A stretch of 64,000 nt of DNA from Aestuariibaculum suncheonense (lineage in GTDB: Bacteria; Bacteroidota; Bacteroidia; Flavobacteriales; Flavobacteriaceae), in contig NZ_JACVXC010000007.1 in assembly GCF_014596935.1 (NCBI RefSeq), positions 1 to 64,000 on the forward strand. The letters are read 5' to 3'. Position numbers and translations under genes: made by a program. Below are positions 18,443 to 25,967 of the stretch, one piece after another. Under the pieces are notes generated by a model. The model saw only the letters and a program-made list of their open reading frames with translations, made no database searches and was not told the origin of the DNA. Positions within the stretch are counted from its first letter, which is position 1. Each line of letters starts with the position of its first letter.

Positions 18443-18504
18443 TTACACGGTTAAGTTCATTCAAAATAACAGCTTAAATTTAAAATAATATTATGAATTT
18501 AATA

Positions 18505-19431
18505 TCAGTTACTTGATTTCAGAACTATAACACGCTTATCGGCATCAAAAGTATAAGTGAAGTCCATAGGGATTAAAATCGTTCGCAAAGCCAGATTTAA
18601 ATCTTTATGAGTGAATCCTCCTGTATAACGTTTGTTTAAATCTACTTGTGCATCGTCAACCGTTATTTGATACTGATTTTCCAGAGCAATCAGGACCTGT
18701 TTTAATGGGGTATCGTAAAACGTACTTTCACCAATCACCCAACTGGGTTCATTCACATTAAAATTATAGGTTTCAAAAGCGTTATTTAGTACACGAATTG
18801 CTTTACCCCGCACTAGAACCGTTTGTTGTTTTGACGGCAGACTCGTCACTTGTACACTACCTTCTATACACAAGACCTCGAAATACCCTTCACGAGCTAT
18901 GACATTGAATTCTGTACCTAATACTTCTACATAACCCTGCGACGTCAATACTTTAAAGGTTTGTCCTTTTTCAACATCAAAAAAGGCTTCTCCTTTAAGA
19001 TTTAGAATACGGTGATCTTTCCAGTTAAAAGTTTTAAAATATAATTCTGAATTAGCGTTTAACTGTACCTTAGACGCATCTGGAAGTAGGAGGGTCAACT
19101 GCTGCGAAAATCCAGTCGTAAATTGAGTTTCTCTTAAGCTGAAATAAAACAGGCCAAAAGCTAAAATAAGGATCGCTGCCGCGGCATAAGCCCATTTGGG
19201 AACCAATCGCTTTACTTTTGTCTTAACAATAGATTGTACGGTATTCTTTTTAAGTTTTGAATAAACTTCTGCTTTATTAAACTCTAGAATTTTTAAGGTT
19301 TGTGAGGCATCATTAATTTTAACATATAAGGCATAATCTTCAGAATTTCTGAAGTTATCAAGCTCTTCACTGGTTAATTCACCAGCAATCCAGCGTGCTA
19401 AAAACGATTCATCTCTGTTAAACGCCTCCAT
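18505..19431 (-). CDS. FecR family anti-sigma factor
   Basis: A 308-residue inner-membrane regulator. The cytoplasmic N-terminus (ARWIAGELTSEELDNF) binds the sigma factor, a membrane helix lies at about 80-99, the FecR domain follows at about 105-200 (LPDASKVQLNANSELYF, LKGEAFFDVEKG, VEVLGTEFNV), and a C-terminal DUF4974-type domain (about 238-305) completes it. In the FecIR scheme it relays substrate binding by the STN receptor to the sigma factor. Its start lies 22 bp after an ECF-promoter-like motif that begins at the sigma stop codon. Confidence 0.93.
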   Translation of the reverse strand: MEAFNRDESFLARWIAGELTSEELDNFRNSEDYALYVKINDASQTLKILEFNKAEVYSKLKKNTVQSIVKTKVKRLVPKWAYAAAAILILAFGLFYFSLRETQFTTGFSQQLTLLLPDASKVQLNANSELYFKTFNWKDHRILNLKGEAFFDVEKGQTFKVLTSQGYVEVLGTEFNVIAREGYFEVLCIEGSVQVTSLPSKQQTVLVRGKAIRVLNNAFETYNFNVNEPSWVIGESTFYDTPLKQVLIALENQYQITVDDAQVDLNKRYTGGFTHKDLNLALRTILIPMDFTYTFDADKRVIVLKSSN

Positions 19432-19452
19432 ACAGAATAATTATTATACTTG

Positions 19453-19493
19453 TAAAACAGTTCATTAAGGCTTTACCCTACTTTTTATTTTAA
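19453..19493 (-). promoter_or_regulatory. ECF-promoter-like motif, copy A, upstream of fecR
   Basis: On the minus strand an A-rich block, TAGGGT, 16 bp and GTTTTA are followed after 21 bp by the fecR ATG. A 22-bp block around TAGGGT and the 10-mer AACTGTTTTA are identical and identically spaced in copy B at 20048-20088, which lies in the opposite orientation. TAGGGT and GTTTTA with a 16-bp spacer fit -35 and -10 elements of an ECF sigma promoter; this is inference from position, spacing and repetition. Confidence 0.6.
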
Positions 19494-20002
19494 ATTTCAA
19501 CTATTTGTTGTCGTAATGCTTCTAAGGCCTGACTCATACGCTTTTCTACAGCCTTTACAGAGATACCTACAATCTCTGAGATCTCACTGTATTTTTTCTT
19601 ATCGATTCTACTTAGCAAAAATACTTCGCGTTGTTTTTCCGGTAAATTAGCAATGGCTCGTTTTAATTTTTCCATGAACTGTTGCTCTTCCATAACAAAT
19701 TCAGGGGTTTCCATATTATTTTGTTTCACCTGTTGAGACTGATGCTCCAAAACAATTTTTTGATGCGCTACGTCGTTTAAAAAACCATTTCTGGCTACGG
19801 TATAGAGATAAGATTTTGCTTTTGAAAAGAGTACTTTAGAACAGTTCTTCCAAAGTTTAATATAGGCTTCCTGAACAATATCTTCGGCTTGTTGTTGATC
19901 GCCACATTTATAATAAATGAAGTTATACAACGTCTCCGAATACATATTAAAGAGATATTCATACGTTTTCTGCTCGCAAACAGATTGCTGTTCTTTATCC
20001 AT
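19490..20002 (-). CDS. RNA polymerase ECF sigma factor (FecI-like)
   Basis: A 170-residue sigma-70 family ECF factor with only region 2 (about 12-85, DIVQEAYIKLWKN and KAKSYLYTVARNGFLND) and region 4 (about 108-165, LPEKQREVFLLSRIDKKKYSEI followed by the helix-turn-helix GISVKAVEKRMSQAL). It is followed by fecR and an STN-type TonB receptor, the FecI-FecR-FecA arrangement. The stop codon overlaps motif copy A, and copy B lies 46 bp before the start codon facing away, so the gene is bracketed by an inverted pair of likely target sites of its own product. Confidence 0.95.
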   Translation of the reverse strand: MDKEQQSVCEQKTYEYLFNMYSETLYNFIYYKCGDQQQAEDIVQEAYIKLWKNCSKVLFSKAKSYLYTVARNGFLNDVAHQKIVLEHQSQQVKQNNMETPEFVMEEQQFMEKLKRAIANLPEKQREVFLLSRIDKKKYSEISEIVGISVKAVEKRMSQALEALRQQIVEI

Positions 20003-20047
20003 AATTTGATAAAAAGCTTAGGGGCCTGGTTATCAAATTTAAAAAAA

Positions 20048-20088
20048 TTAAAATAAAAAGTAGGGTAAATTCACTTACAACTGTTTTA
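20048..20088 (+). promoter_or_regulatory. ECF-promoter-like motif, copy B, facing away from the sigma gene
   Basis: Same elements and same 16-bp spacing as copy A (TAGGGT and GTTTTA, with the same A-rich upstream block), but on the plus strand. As a promoter it would transcribe the gap between sigma and the DUF4249 gene, ending near the hairpin at 20221-20288 or running antisense into DUF4249. Confidence 0.5.
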
Positions 20089-20220
20089 GTATAAACGAGA
20101 GATTTTTAATGACCTAGAACATTCTAGTGAGTTGATCCTTTTTTTGTTCCCAAAATCTTAACCTCCAAGACTGGTTTAATAGCAAAAACTTATGCTGGAG
20201 TATTTTAAGTGAAGAAGAGT

Positions 20221-20288
20221 AAAAGCGAATTTGTCACAAGGTTTTCTGCTATTAGACCATGTTTCAAATTCGCCGACTTTTCGCTTTT
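20221..20288. terminator. Hairpin with two alternative pairings, likely terminator of the DUF4249 transcript
   Basis: GCGAATTTG (20225-20233) pairs with CAAATTCGC (20265-20273); the overlapping AAAAGCGA (20221-20228) can instead pair with TCGCTTTT (20281-20288). On the minus strand the first hairpin is followed by TTTTACTC, fitting termination after DUF4249. On the plus strand the second could end a transcript from motif B. Confidence 0.5.
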
Positions 20289-20307
20289 ATTTCTATTGTT
20301 TATTGTT

Positions 20308-21159
20308 TTACTGAAACGTATAACTGGTTTTTACCACTTGTGTAGCTCTAAAATAACCATACGGATAATTATCTTCATTAGTAATATTCACACAGTTTCC
20401 TTTTAACTGAACCCCATTTGAAGAAAACGGATTGCCTCCTGAATAATACTGCTCGATTAAAATACGCATATAATTATAATAACGTTCTGAAATGCCATAA
20501 AGATTAATATCTACCGTATCTCCTGGCTGAAATTCGGCTTGATCATTATCATCATCTTCTTCCTTCTCAAAAAAATCATGAATTTCATTTCCGTTTGAAA
20601 ATTCATCTGAATAATCTTCGAAATAAGGAAATAAATCCCCCTGCTCGTAATAGCGGATTAAATAGAAATTATCCTCATCGGCTGGATCATCAAAATAAAT
20701 ATTAACTTCTAACAAATCTGGATCTATACCTCCATCAACCGACTGATTAACCGTATTAATATCTGGAACTGGCATTAAGTTTTCAATAGCTGTGTAGGTT
20801 TCGTTATTGTATACCACTTCTAGTTGATACTGATTATTCGCAACAGGCACAAAGCTTGTGGTTGTATACGTTCCATCGTTTTGATTGGTAAAACTGAAGA
20901 CTTCATTCGTATCCAAATTCGTTACTCTTACAGACGCATTGGTAACTGCTGTATTATTTGTAATTTCAAAATACGGTGTTGATGTACTTAATTTAATGGT
21001 TTGACTATTTCCGGAAGTCCCTTTTTCCCAGTCTAAAGACGCCTCAATAACTAATCGAATTTCACCTGTTGGTACTTCAACATCAATCACATCTTCACAA
21101 GCTAATAAACTTAAACTTGCCAGAATTAGTACCGCTATGTTTTTTATATATCGTTGCAT
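20308..21159 (-). CDS. DUF4249 family lipoprotein
   Basis: A 283-residue protein with a lipoprotein signal peptide (LLACEDVID, Cys21), beta-rich throughout (VRLVIEASLDWEKG near the start; NDGTYTTTSFVPVANNQYQLEVVY; YEQGDLFPYF). It fits the DUF4249 family, which in Bacteroidetes is regularly encoded next to TonB-dependent receptors. Here it starts 5 bp after the receptor stop and is surely co-transcribed. By analogy with SusD-type pairs it may be a surface lipoprotein helping the receptor take up its ligand, but this is not established. Confidence 0.85.
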   Translation of the reverse strand: MQRYIKNIAVLILASLSLLACEDVIDVEVPTGEIRLVIEASLDWEKGTSGNSQTIKLSTSTPYFEITNNTAVTNASVRVTNLDTNEVFSFTNQNDGTYTTTSFVPVANNQYQLEVVYNNETYTAIENLMPVPDINTVNQSVDGGIDPDLLEVNIYFDDPADEDNFYLIRYYEQGDLFPYFEDYSDEFSNGNEIHDFFEKEEDDDNDQAEFQPGDTVDINLYGISERYYNYMRILIEQYYSGGNPFSSNGVQLKGNCVNITNEDNYPYGYFRATQVVKTSYTFQ

Positions 21160-21164
21160 TGTGT

Positions 21165-23540
21165 TTAAAATTTAAAATTATAGCTTACAGAAGGAATCAT
21201 TCCGAAAATTGAAATTCGAGTGGCTTCATTTAAGCCCGTTTGATCGTTCTGATTAAACGATACAGAAGCGGCATTCCTTCGGTTATATACGTTATAAATA
21301 CCAAAAACCCACTCACCTTTCCAGCGGTTATCTGGCTTTCTGTTGGGTTTGTATGTTGCCGATACATCTAACCTGTGGTAACTTGGTAAGCGATCTTCGT
21401 TTCTATTGGTATAAGTCGCTACCGATAGTCCTTCGTAAGTATACTGTCCGTTTGGATAGGTTACTGGTCGTCCCGTTTGAAAAACTAAATTCGAACTGAA
21501 ATTCCATTTTTCATTCAATTTATAGCTTCCTGTTACAGAAATATCATGAGTTCTGTCGTAAGGGGTGTTGTACCAATTACCATTGTTTATTCCTGGTCCG
21601 CCAGCTTTTCCTCCTAAGGTACGCTGCTCAGATTTCGACAAGGTATAAGCAAACCATCCTGTAAAATTCCCTTTGTTCTTTCTAAGTAACAGCTCTAATC
21701 CGTAAGCACGTGCTTCTCCGTTTAAAATTTCGGTTTCTATGTTATTATTTCCAATTAAATCAGAGCCGTCAATGTAATCAATTCGGTTATCGATGGCCTT
21801 GTAATAAGCTTCCAATTCTAAAGCATAGGTGTTATTCTTAAACTTTCTAAAATACCCCATCGCATACTGATTAGATATTTGCGGTTTTATGTATTGTCCG
21901 CTAGGTGTCCAGACATCTAAAGGTGTTACCGAAGACGTGTTCGATAATAAGTGCAAATACTGTGATGATTTGGTATAACTCGCTTTTAATGCCGTATTAT
22001 TATCCAGTTGATAAGACAACCCTAAGCGCGGCTCGAAATTGCTGAAATTCTTAATACGCTCCCCCTTTTTATAATAGGTATCACCAGAAGCTTCACCACG
22101 TTCGTAAATATCCAATTCAGGGTTATAAACGACTGGCTGGTCGTTTACATAATTCGTCATACTCTGACCTCCCAATCTGGAAAACGAGCTGAAACGTAAA
22201 CCGTATTGCGCCGATAAATTCTTTGTGATTTCGTGTTCGGCACTCACGTACAAACCACCTTCAAAAGCGCGTTTATCATCTAATTTTAAATAATTAATGG
22301 ATGAGCTTTCAGAACTTGGCTTCACCTCGCCTGGATTCAGATTATAAGTAATCCCGCTAACTCCAAAATCCAAGTTAATCTTATCATTTAAGTAATATTT
22401 TAGATCGTACTTTAGATTGTAATTTTTAATATCGGCTACCCAATCCAATTCAATAAAATCAAGAATGATTTGATAATCGTATTTACTGTAAATCAGCGAT
22501 AAATTTGAAAACAACTTATCGTTAAAAATGTGATTCCATCTTACATTTCCTGTAGCATTACCGTAGTTATTTTCAATAACCGTGGATAGATTAAAGACAT
22601 CACGGCCAAAATAGCCCGACAGATAAATACGGTTATTATCGTTAATCTGATAATTTGTCTTTAAGTTTAAATCGTAAAAGGAAATTTTATCGTCTTTTAA
22701 GTCTTCTATGGCTTTCATAAGCAAATGCGCATATGATGATCTTCCGGCAATTAAAAAAGAGCCTTTATCTCCAAACACAGGCCCTTCTGCGGCAAGTCTA
22801 CTTGAAATTAATCCTATACCGCCATTTAGGCTAAAATTCTTGCTGTTTCCGTCCTTTTGACGCACATCTAACACCGAAGACACTCTACCTCCAAAATTAG
22901 CCGGGATATCGCCTTTATAAAGCTTAATGTCTTTTATAGCATCGGCATTAAATACGGAAAAGAAACCAAAAAAGTGAGATGTGTTGTAAATAATAGCTTC
23001 ATCGAGAAGCACTAAGTTTTGATCCACAGCACCACCACGCACATTAAACCCGGAAGAGCCTTCTCCATTATTCGTGACACCTGGTAAGGTTTGAATAGAT
23101 TTTAAAACATCTACTTCACCCATAACCACAGGAATCTGCTTAATCGTACCCGCATTTAGTTTAGAAACGCTCATTTGAGGCTTTTTAATGGCAATTTGCT
23201 CGGATTCTTCGGCAACAATAACCACTTCATTTAATGAGGTAGCCGATTCTTCCAACTCAAAATCTAAGGTTATATCGGCTGTTAAATTAATAGTTTTAGT
23301 AATCGTATTATACCCCAAATAAGATACCAAAAGCGTGTAATCTCCTTTGGGAACTGTTAGCGAATAAAAACCGTATTCATTGGTAATGGCTCCGTTAGAC
23401 GTGCCTTGCAAAAAGACTGTTGCACCAATAATCGTTTCTCCATTGGCCTTATCTTTTAAAATACCCCGGATGGTAAATTTATCCTGCGCCAAAATGACAC
23501 AGCTAAACAACATACATAAGCTAAACACAATGTGCTTCAT
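21165..23540 (-). CDS. TonB-dependent receptor with carboxypeptidase-like regulatory domain
   Basis: A 791-residue outer-membrane transporter. A signal peptide (to about 18, CVILAQ) is followed by a CarboxypepD_reg-like domain (about 22-105, GILKDKANGETIIGATVFLQGT), a plug (about 125-225, LPGVTNNGEGSSGFNVRGG, DQNLVLLDEAIIYN) and a 22-strand-type barrel ending in aromatic F (PSVSYNFKF). It has no STN domain, so it should not signal to FecR directly. It forms a pair with the downstream DUF4249 gene. The substrate is unknown. Confidence 0.92.
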   Translation of the reverse strand: MKHIVFSLCMLFSCVILAQDKFTIRGILKDKANGETIIGATVFLQGTSNGAITNEYGFYSLTVPKGDYTLLVSYLGYNTITKTINLTADITLDFELEESATSLNEVVIVAEESEQIAIKKPQMSVSKLNAGTIKQIPVVMGEVDVLKSIQTLPGVTNNGEGSSGFNVRGGAVDQNLVLLDEAIIYNTSHFFGFFSVFNADAIKDIKLYKGDIPANFGGRVSSVLDVRQKDGNSKNFSLNGGIGLISSRLAAEGPVFGDKGSFLIAGRSSYAHLLMKAIEDLKDDKISFYDLNLKTNYQINDNNRIYLSGYFGRDVFNLSTVIENNYGNATGNVRWNHIFNDKLFSNLSLIYSKYDYQIILDFIELDWVADIKNYNLKYDLKYYLNDKINLDFGVSGITYNLNPGEVKPSSESSSINYLKLDDKRAFEGGLYVSAEHEITKNLSAQYGLRFSSFSRLGGQSMTNYVNDQPVVYNPELDIYERGEASGDTYYKKGERIKNFSNFEPRLGLSYQLDNNTALKASYTKSSQYLHLLSNTSSVTPLDVWTPSGQYIKPQISNQYAMGYFRKFKNNTYALELEAYYKAIDNRIDYIDGSDLIGNNNIETEILNGEARAYGLELLLRKNKGNFTGWFAYTLSKSEQRTLGGKAGGPGINNGNWYNTPYDRTHDISVTGSYKLNEKWNFSSNLVFQTGRPVTYPNGQYTYEGLSVATYTNRNEDRLPSYHRLDVSATYKPNRKPDNRWKGEWVFGIYNVYNRRNAASVSFNQNDQTGLNEATRISIFGMIPSVSYNFKF

Positions 23541-23711
23541 GAAAATTAATTTACTTTAAGGTTAAACGTTTTTATTAAGTACGATTTTAAAATAGTTTCA
23601 AATAACAATTTGGGTTAATCTTTTAAAGTCAACGAACATGAACTAAAATTGTTTCAATAAAATTAAACATTTATTTATACACGAAAATTCTTACAATATA
23701 TTTATTATCAT

Positions 23712-23746
23712 AAAAAAAAGCTCAGATAGTATCAACCTGAGCTTAA
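23712..23746 (-). terminator. Terminator of the ompH-like gene
   Basis: On the minus strand AAGCTCAG, an 11-nt loop and CTGAGCTT are followed by a run of T, 25 bp after the stop at 23771. Confidence 0.85.
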
Positions 23747-23770
23747 AATTATATAAAACTAGACTTAAAA

Positions 23771-24286
23771 TTACTTTTTATAAGCTTCATTTAACGCCTC
23801 AGTTATTGTTTTAGTTAAATCATCTTCTTCTACACCATACATTACAGTTGCTGCTGCTTCACTGGTTCCTAGAATATAAGTATAACCATTAGTTTTACCA
23901 TAATCCTTAACAAAAGACTTTACATGGTTTATTACAGAATCGATCTCATTTTGAAACTCCTGTTGCATCATTTGTTGCTCCATTTGCATTTGCTGTTGTA
24001 ATTGCTGTTGCTTTTTTTGCAACCCTGCCATTAATTCCTGCGCTTTTACCTGAGATGCCTTTTGAGCTTCTGCCTGCTTCTCCTGCACTTCCATTTGGAA
24101 TGCCTGCCCTATACTATCTGCTTTTCTTCTGAAGGCAGCTTCTTTATCTTGATATTTGGTTTCAACATCTTTTTTCTCTTGGTAATCATTAATCACCACA
24201 CCATTATCTACAAATCCAATTTTTGCCTGCTTTTGGCAAGATGTTAAAGCAACTGCTACAGCAGCCACATAAAATATTTTTTTCAT
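23771..24286 (-). CDS. OmpH/Skp-family periplasmic chaperone, lipoprotein-like
   Basis: A 171-residue protein beginning with a lipoprotein-type signal (VAVALTSCQK, Cys17) followed by KIGFVDNGVVINDY, a long Gln/Glu/Lys-rich coiled coil (about 38-125, with QQQLQQQMQMEQQMMQQEF) and a C-terminal small domain (GYTYILGTSEAAATVMYG). This is the OmpH/Skp fold, whose trimers hold unfolded outer-membrane proteins in the periplasm. The lipid anchor is unusual compared with soluble E. coli Skp. A -7 box (TACATTTG) lies at 24312-24319. Confidence 0.85.
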   Translation of the reverse strand: MKKIFYVAAVAVALTSCQKQAKIGFVDNGVVINDYQEKKDVETKYQDKEAAFRRKADSIGQAFQMEVQEKQAEAQKASQVKAQELMAGLQKKQQQLQQQMQMEQQMMQQEFQNEIDSVINHVKSFVKDYGKTNGYTYILGTSEAAATVMYGVEEDDLTKTITEALNEAYKK

Positions 24287-24311
24287 GTTTTGTTCGTTAA
24301 TTTAATAAAGC

Positions 24312-24319
24312 CAAATGTA
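24312..24319 (-). promoter_or_regulatory. -7 box of the ompH-like gene (TACATTTG)
   Basis: A perfect TAnnTTTG on the minus strand 25 bp upstream of the start codon; no -33 TTG at the usual distance. Confidence 0.4.
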
Positions 24320-24503
24320 CTAAAGTAAACTTTACATTGATAATAATTGGGTTTTATTTAAATGATAAATAATTATTATATATAAAACATTCATCGATAA
24401 GAAACGTTTATTAAAAACAAATCATTTTAAAGCGATTTAAGACACTTTTAAAATTCAGACTGGTATTTTCTCATTCAAACAAGTTTAGAAAGAAAATAAA
24501 GTC

Positions 24504-25376
24504 TTAATTGTCGTTTTTAGTGTTCCTGAGGACGTAAATTAGGGAGGAAGCCTCTTTTGATGTGATTGCTTTTACATTTGATTGCAATCCAACCCAAAAT
24601 GCTCTAACGAAATTCATTTTTCCTGTTTTATACTTTTCAGAAAGTAAGCTTACATAAAACGCATCAAAGAGCATGGGTTTTATTTTTATCACCTCTATCG
24701 ATACTGTAGAAAATAATTTTGAAATAGAAGTTGCATTAAAATGCCAAAGGTGTCTTGGCACATCATAAGCTGCCCAAAACGATTTATAATACTCCGCATC
24801 GTAACTTTTGAAATTAGGAACAGCAATGACCAAAGTACCATTTGGTTTTAAAAGTTTTTTTAAAGCAGTGATCTGTTGTTCTAAATTTGGTAAATGTTCT
24901 AACACATGCCAGAGGGTAATAACATCAAAACTTTCGTTTTCAAATTCAGAAAGTTGATCCACATCAAAAACCGAATTATTTGTTTTTTGATTAGCAACTC
25001 CCCTAGCCTCTTCATTGGGTTCGACTCCAAAAATGGTCCAACCGTTTCTTTGTGCCGTTTGTAAAAAGTCTCCTGTTCCGCAACCAATATCTAAAATGGT
25101 TTTTGATTCCGATGGAAATGAATTTATTAATTGTAATTTTCTATTCAACGCATACGAACGAACCAGATGATACACTTTTTCAAAAGCATTTCGTTTAGCA
25201 TCGGTATGCGAAATATAATCTTCACTTTTATAATAGTCTGGTAATTTTTCTAAACTGGGTTGTGGTGTGGTTTCTAAAAATCCGAATTCAGGATTCTCTA
25301 TTAAACTAAATTCTTCTCCGGAAACGGAATGGTCTTTTATTTTTAAATACACTTTCTGTTTATTTTCTTCTGCCAC
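24504..25376 (-). CDS. Class I SAM-dependent methyltransferase
   Basis: A 290-residue protein with the SAM-binding motif I DIGCGTGDF (96-104), the acidic strand FGVEPNEEA and the post-motif DVITLWHVLEHLPN, typical of the Methyltransf_23/UbiG-like group. The N-terminal 60 residues (DHSVSGEEFSLIENPEFG, PDYYKSEDYISHTD) resemble the lead of a family that often acts on sugars or small molecules, but the substrate is not known. It is followed by a small membrane protein gene and then mnmG. Confidence 0.88.
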   Translation of the reverse strand: MAEENKQKVYLKIKDHSVSGEEFSLIENPEFGFLETTPQPSLEKLPDYYKSEDYISHTDAKRNAFEKVYHLVRSYALNRKLQLINSFPSESKTILDIGCGTGDFLQTAQRNGWTIFGVEPNEEARGVANQKTNNSVFDVDQLSEFENESFDVITLWHVLEHLPNLEQQITALKKLLKPNGTLVIAVPNFKSYDAEYYKSFWAAYDVPRHLWHFNATSISKLFSTVSIEVIKIKPMLFDAFYVSLLSEKYKTGKMNFVRAFWVGLQSNVKAITSKEASSLIYVLRNTKNDN

Positions 25377-25454
25377 GAATTACACTAATATTTTAAAAAT
25401 GGTTTGCAAAATAATTCAATTTTCGAATAATAAAGACCTCACCAAATAAAAAAT

Positions 25455-25883
25455 TTAAACTAACGTATTATACAATTCTACATTTAATAATTCAGCTAAT
25501 TGTTTTCCTAAACTTAAAACCTCTTCCTTATTATTTGTAACAAAAATAACTTCGTTTTCATTAGAATTGAAAAATTTTATCGTATAAGATTTCCATCTAT
25601 CCTCACCAAAAGCCAAAACCTCAAAGCCTGAATCTTCTTTAAAAGATTGATGAAATAAAGAAATATAATCTGGATGAATAAATGATTTTCTGAATTTAAA
25701 AATAATGATTCCGAAAACAGTTATTAAAACTTTATGTTGTAAACTTCTATTAAACTCAAATGAATAACCACTGAACAAAATCAGGACAGGTATTAACATT
25801 AAAGGCAAATAATACAAATTAACAACAGCCAAAGACGTTATTAAAAAAAAGAAAAAGTTTAGCTTTATTTTTAAATGGCACAT
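25455..25883 (-). CDS. Small membrane protein of unknown function
   Basis: A 142-residue protein with two closely spaced hydrophobic helices at about 9-41 (FFFFLITSLAVVNLYYLPLM), a third hydrophobic strand near 52-65, and a soluble C-terminal domain of about 75 residues (SGFEVLAFGEDRWKSYTIKFF, FVTNNKEEVLSLGKQLAELL) that reads like a small PH-like or regulatory fold. I do not recognise the family. It lies between the methyltransferase gene and mnmG on the same strand with 71-84 bp gaps, so the operon status is uncertain. Confidence 0.6.
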   Translation of the reverse strand: MCHLKIKLNFFFFLITSLAVVNLYYLPLMLIPVLILFSGYSFEFNRSLQHKVLITVFGIIIFKFRKSFIHPDYISLFHQSFKEDSGFEVLAFGEDRWKSYTIKFFNSNENEVIFVTNNKEEVLSLGKQLAELLNVELYNTLV

Positions 25884-25938
25884 CTTGTTTTAAAACCAAC
25901 CGATACTTTATCAAATAATTAATTTTTAGAATAAAAAA

Positions 25939-25964
25939 TTAAACGTTCCACGTGGAACGTTTAA
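25939..25964. promoter_or_regulatory. 26-bp perfect palindrome with parS-like core, just after mnmG
   Basis: The core GTTCCACGTGGAAC matches the parS pattern bound by ParB; the symmetry extends outward through AAACG/CGTTT to 26 bp without a loop. On the minus strand it is followed by AATTTTTT, so it could also serve as an intrinsic terminator of mnmG. The second core copy at 27858-27873 favours the parS reading. Confidence 0.65.
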
Positions 25965-25967
25965 AAA

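Larger units (their letters stand above)
20003..20307. other. 305-bp intergenic region: motif B and hairpin, possible small RNA
   Basis: It contains copy B of the ECF-like motif (20048-20088) and the hairpin at 20221-20288. A 65-residue frame starting with GTG at 20209 overlaps the hairpin and the end of DUF4249 and does not look coding. The stretch 20095-20288 could be a short non-coding transcript. Confidence 0.4.

Noticed and set aside
20048-20088. Promoter of the sigma gene itself
   Set aside because: The motif faces away from the sigma gene; its direction is set by comparison with copy A in front of fecR.
20209-20406. 65-residue plus-strand frame after motif B
   Set aside because: GTG start, overlaps the hairpin and the DUF4249 3' end in antisense; composition looks non-coding.
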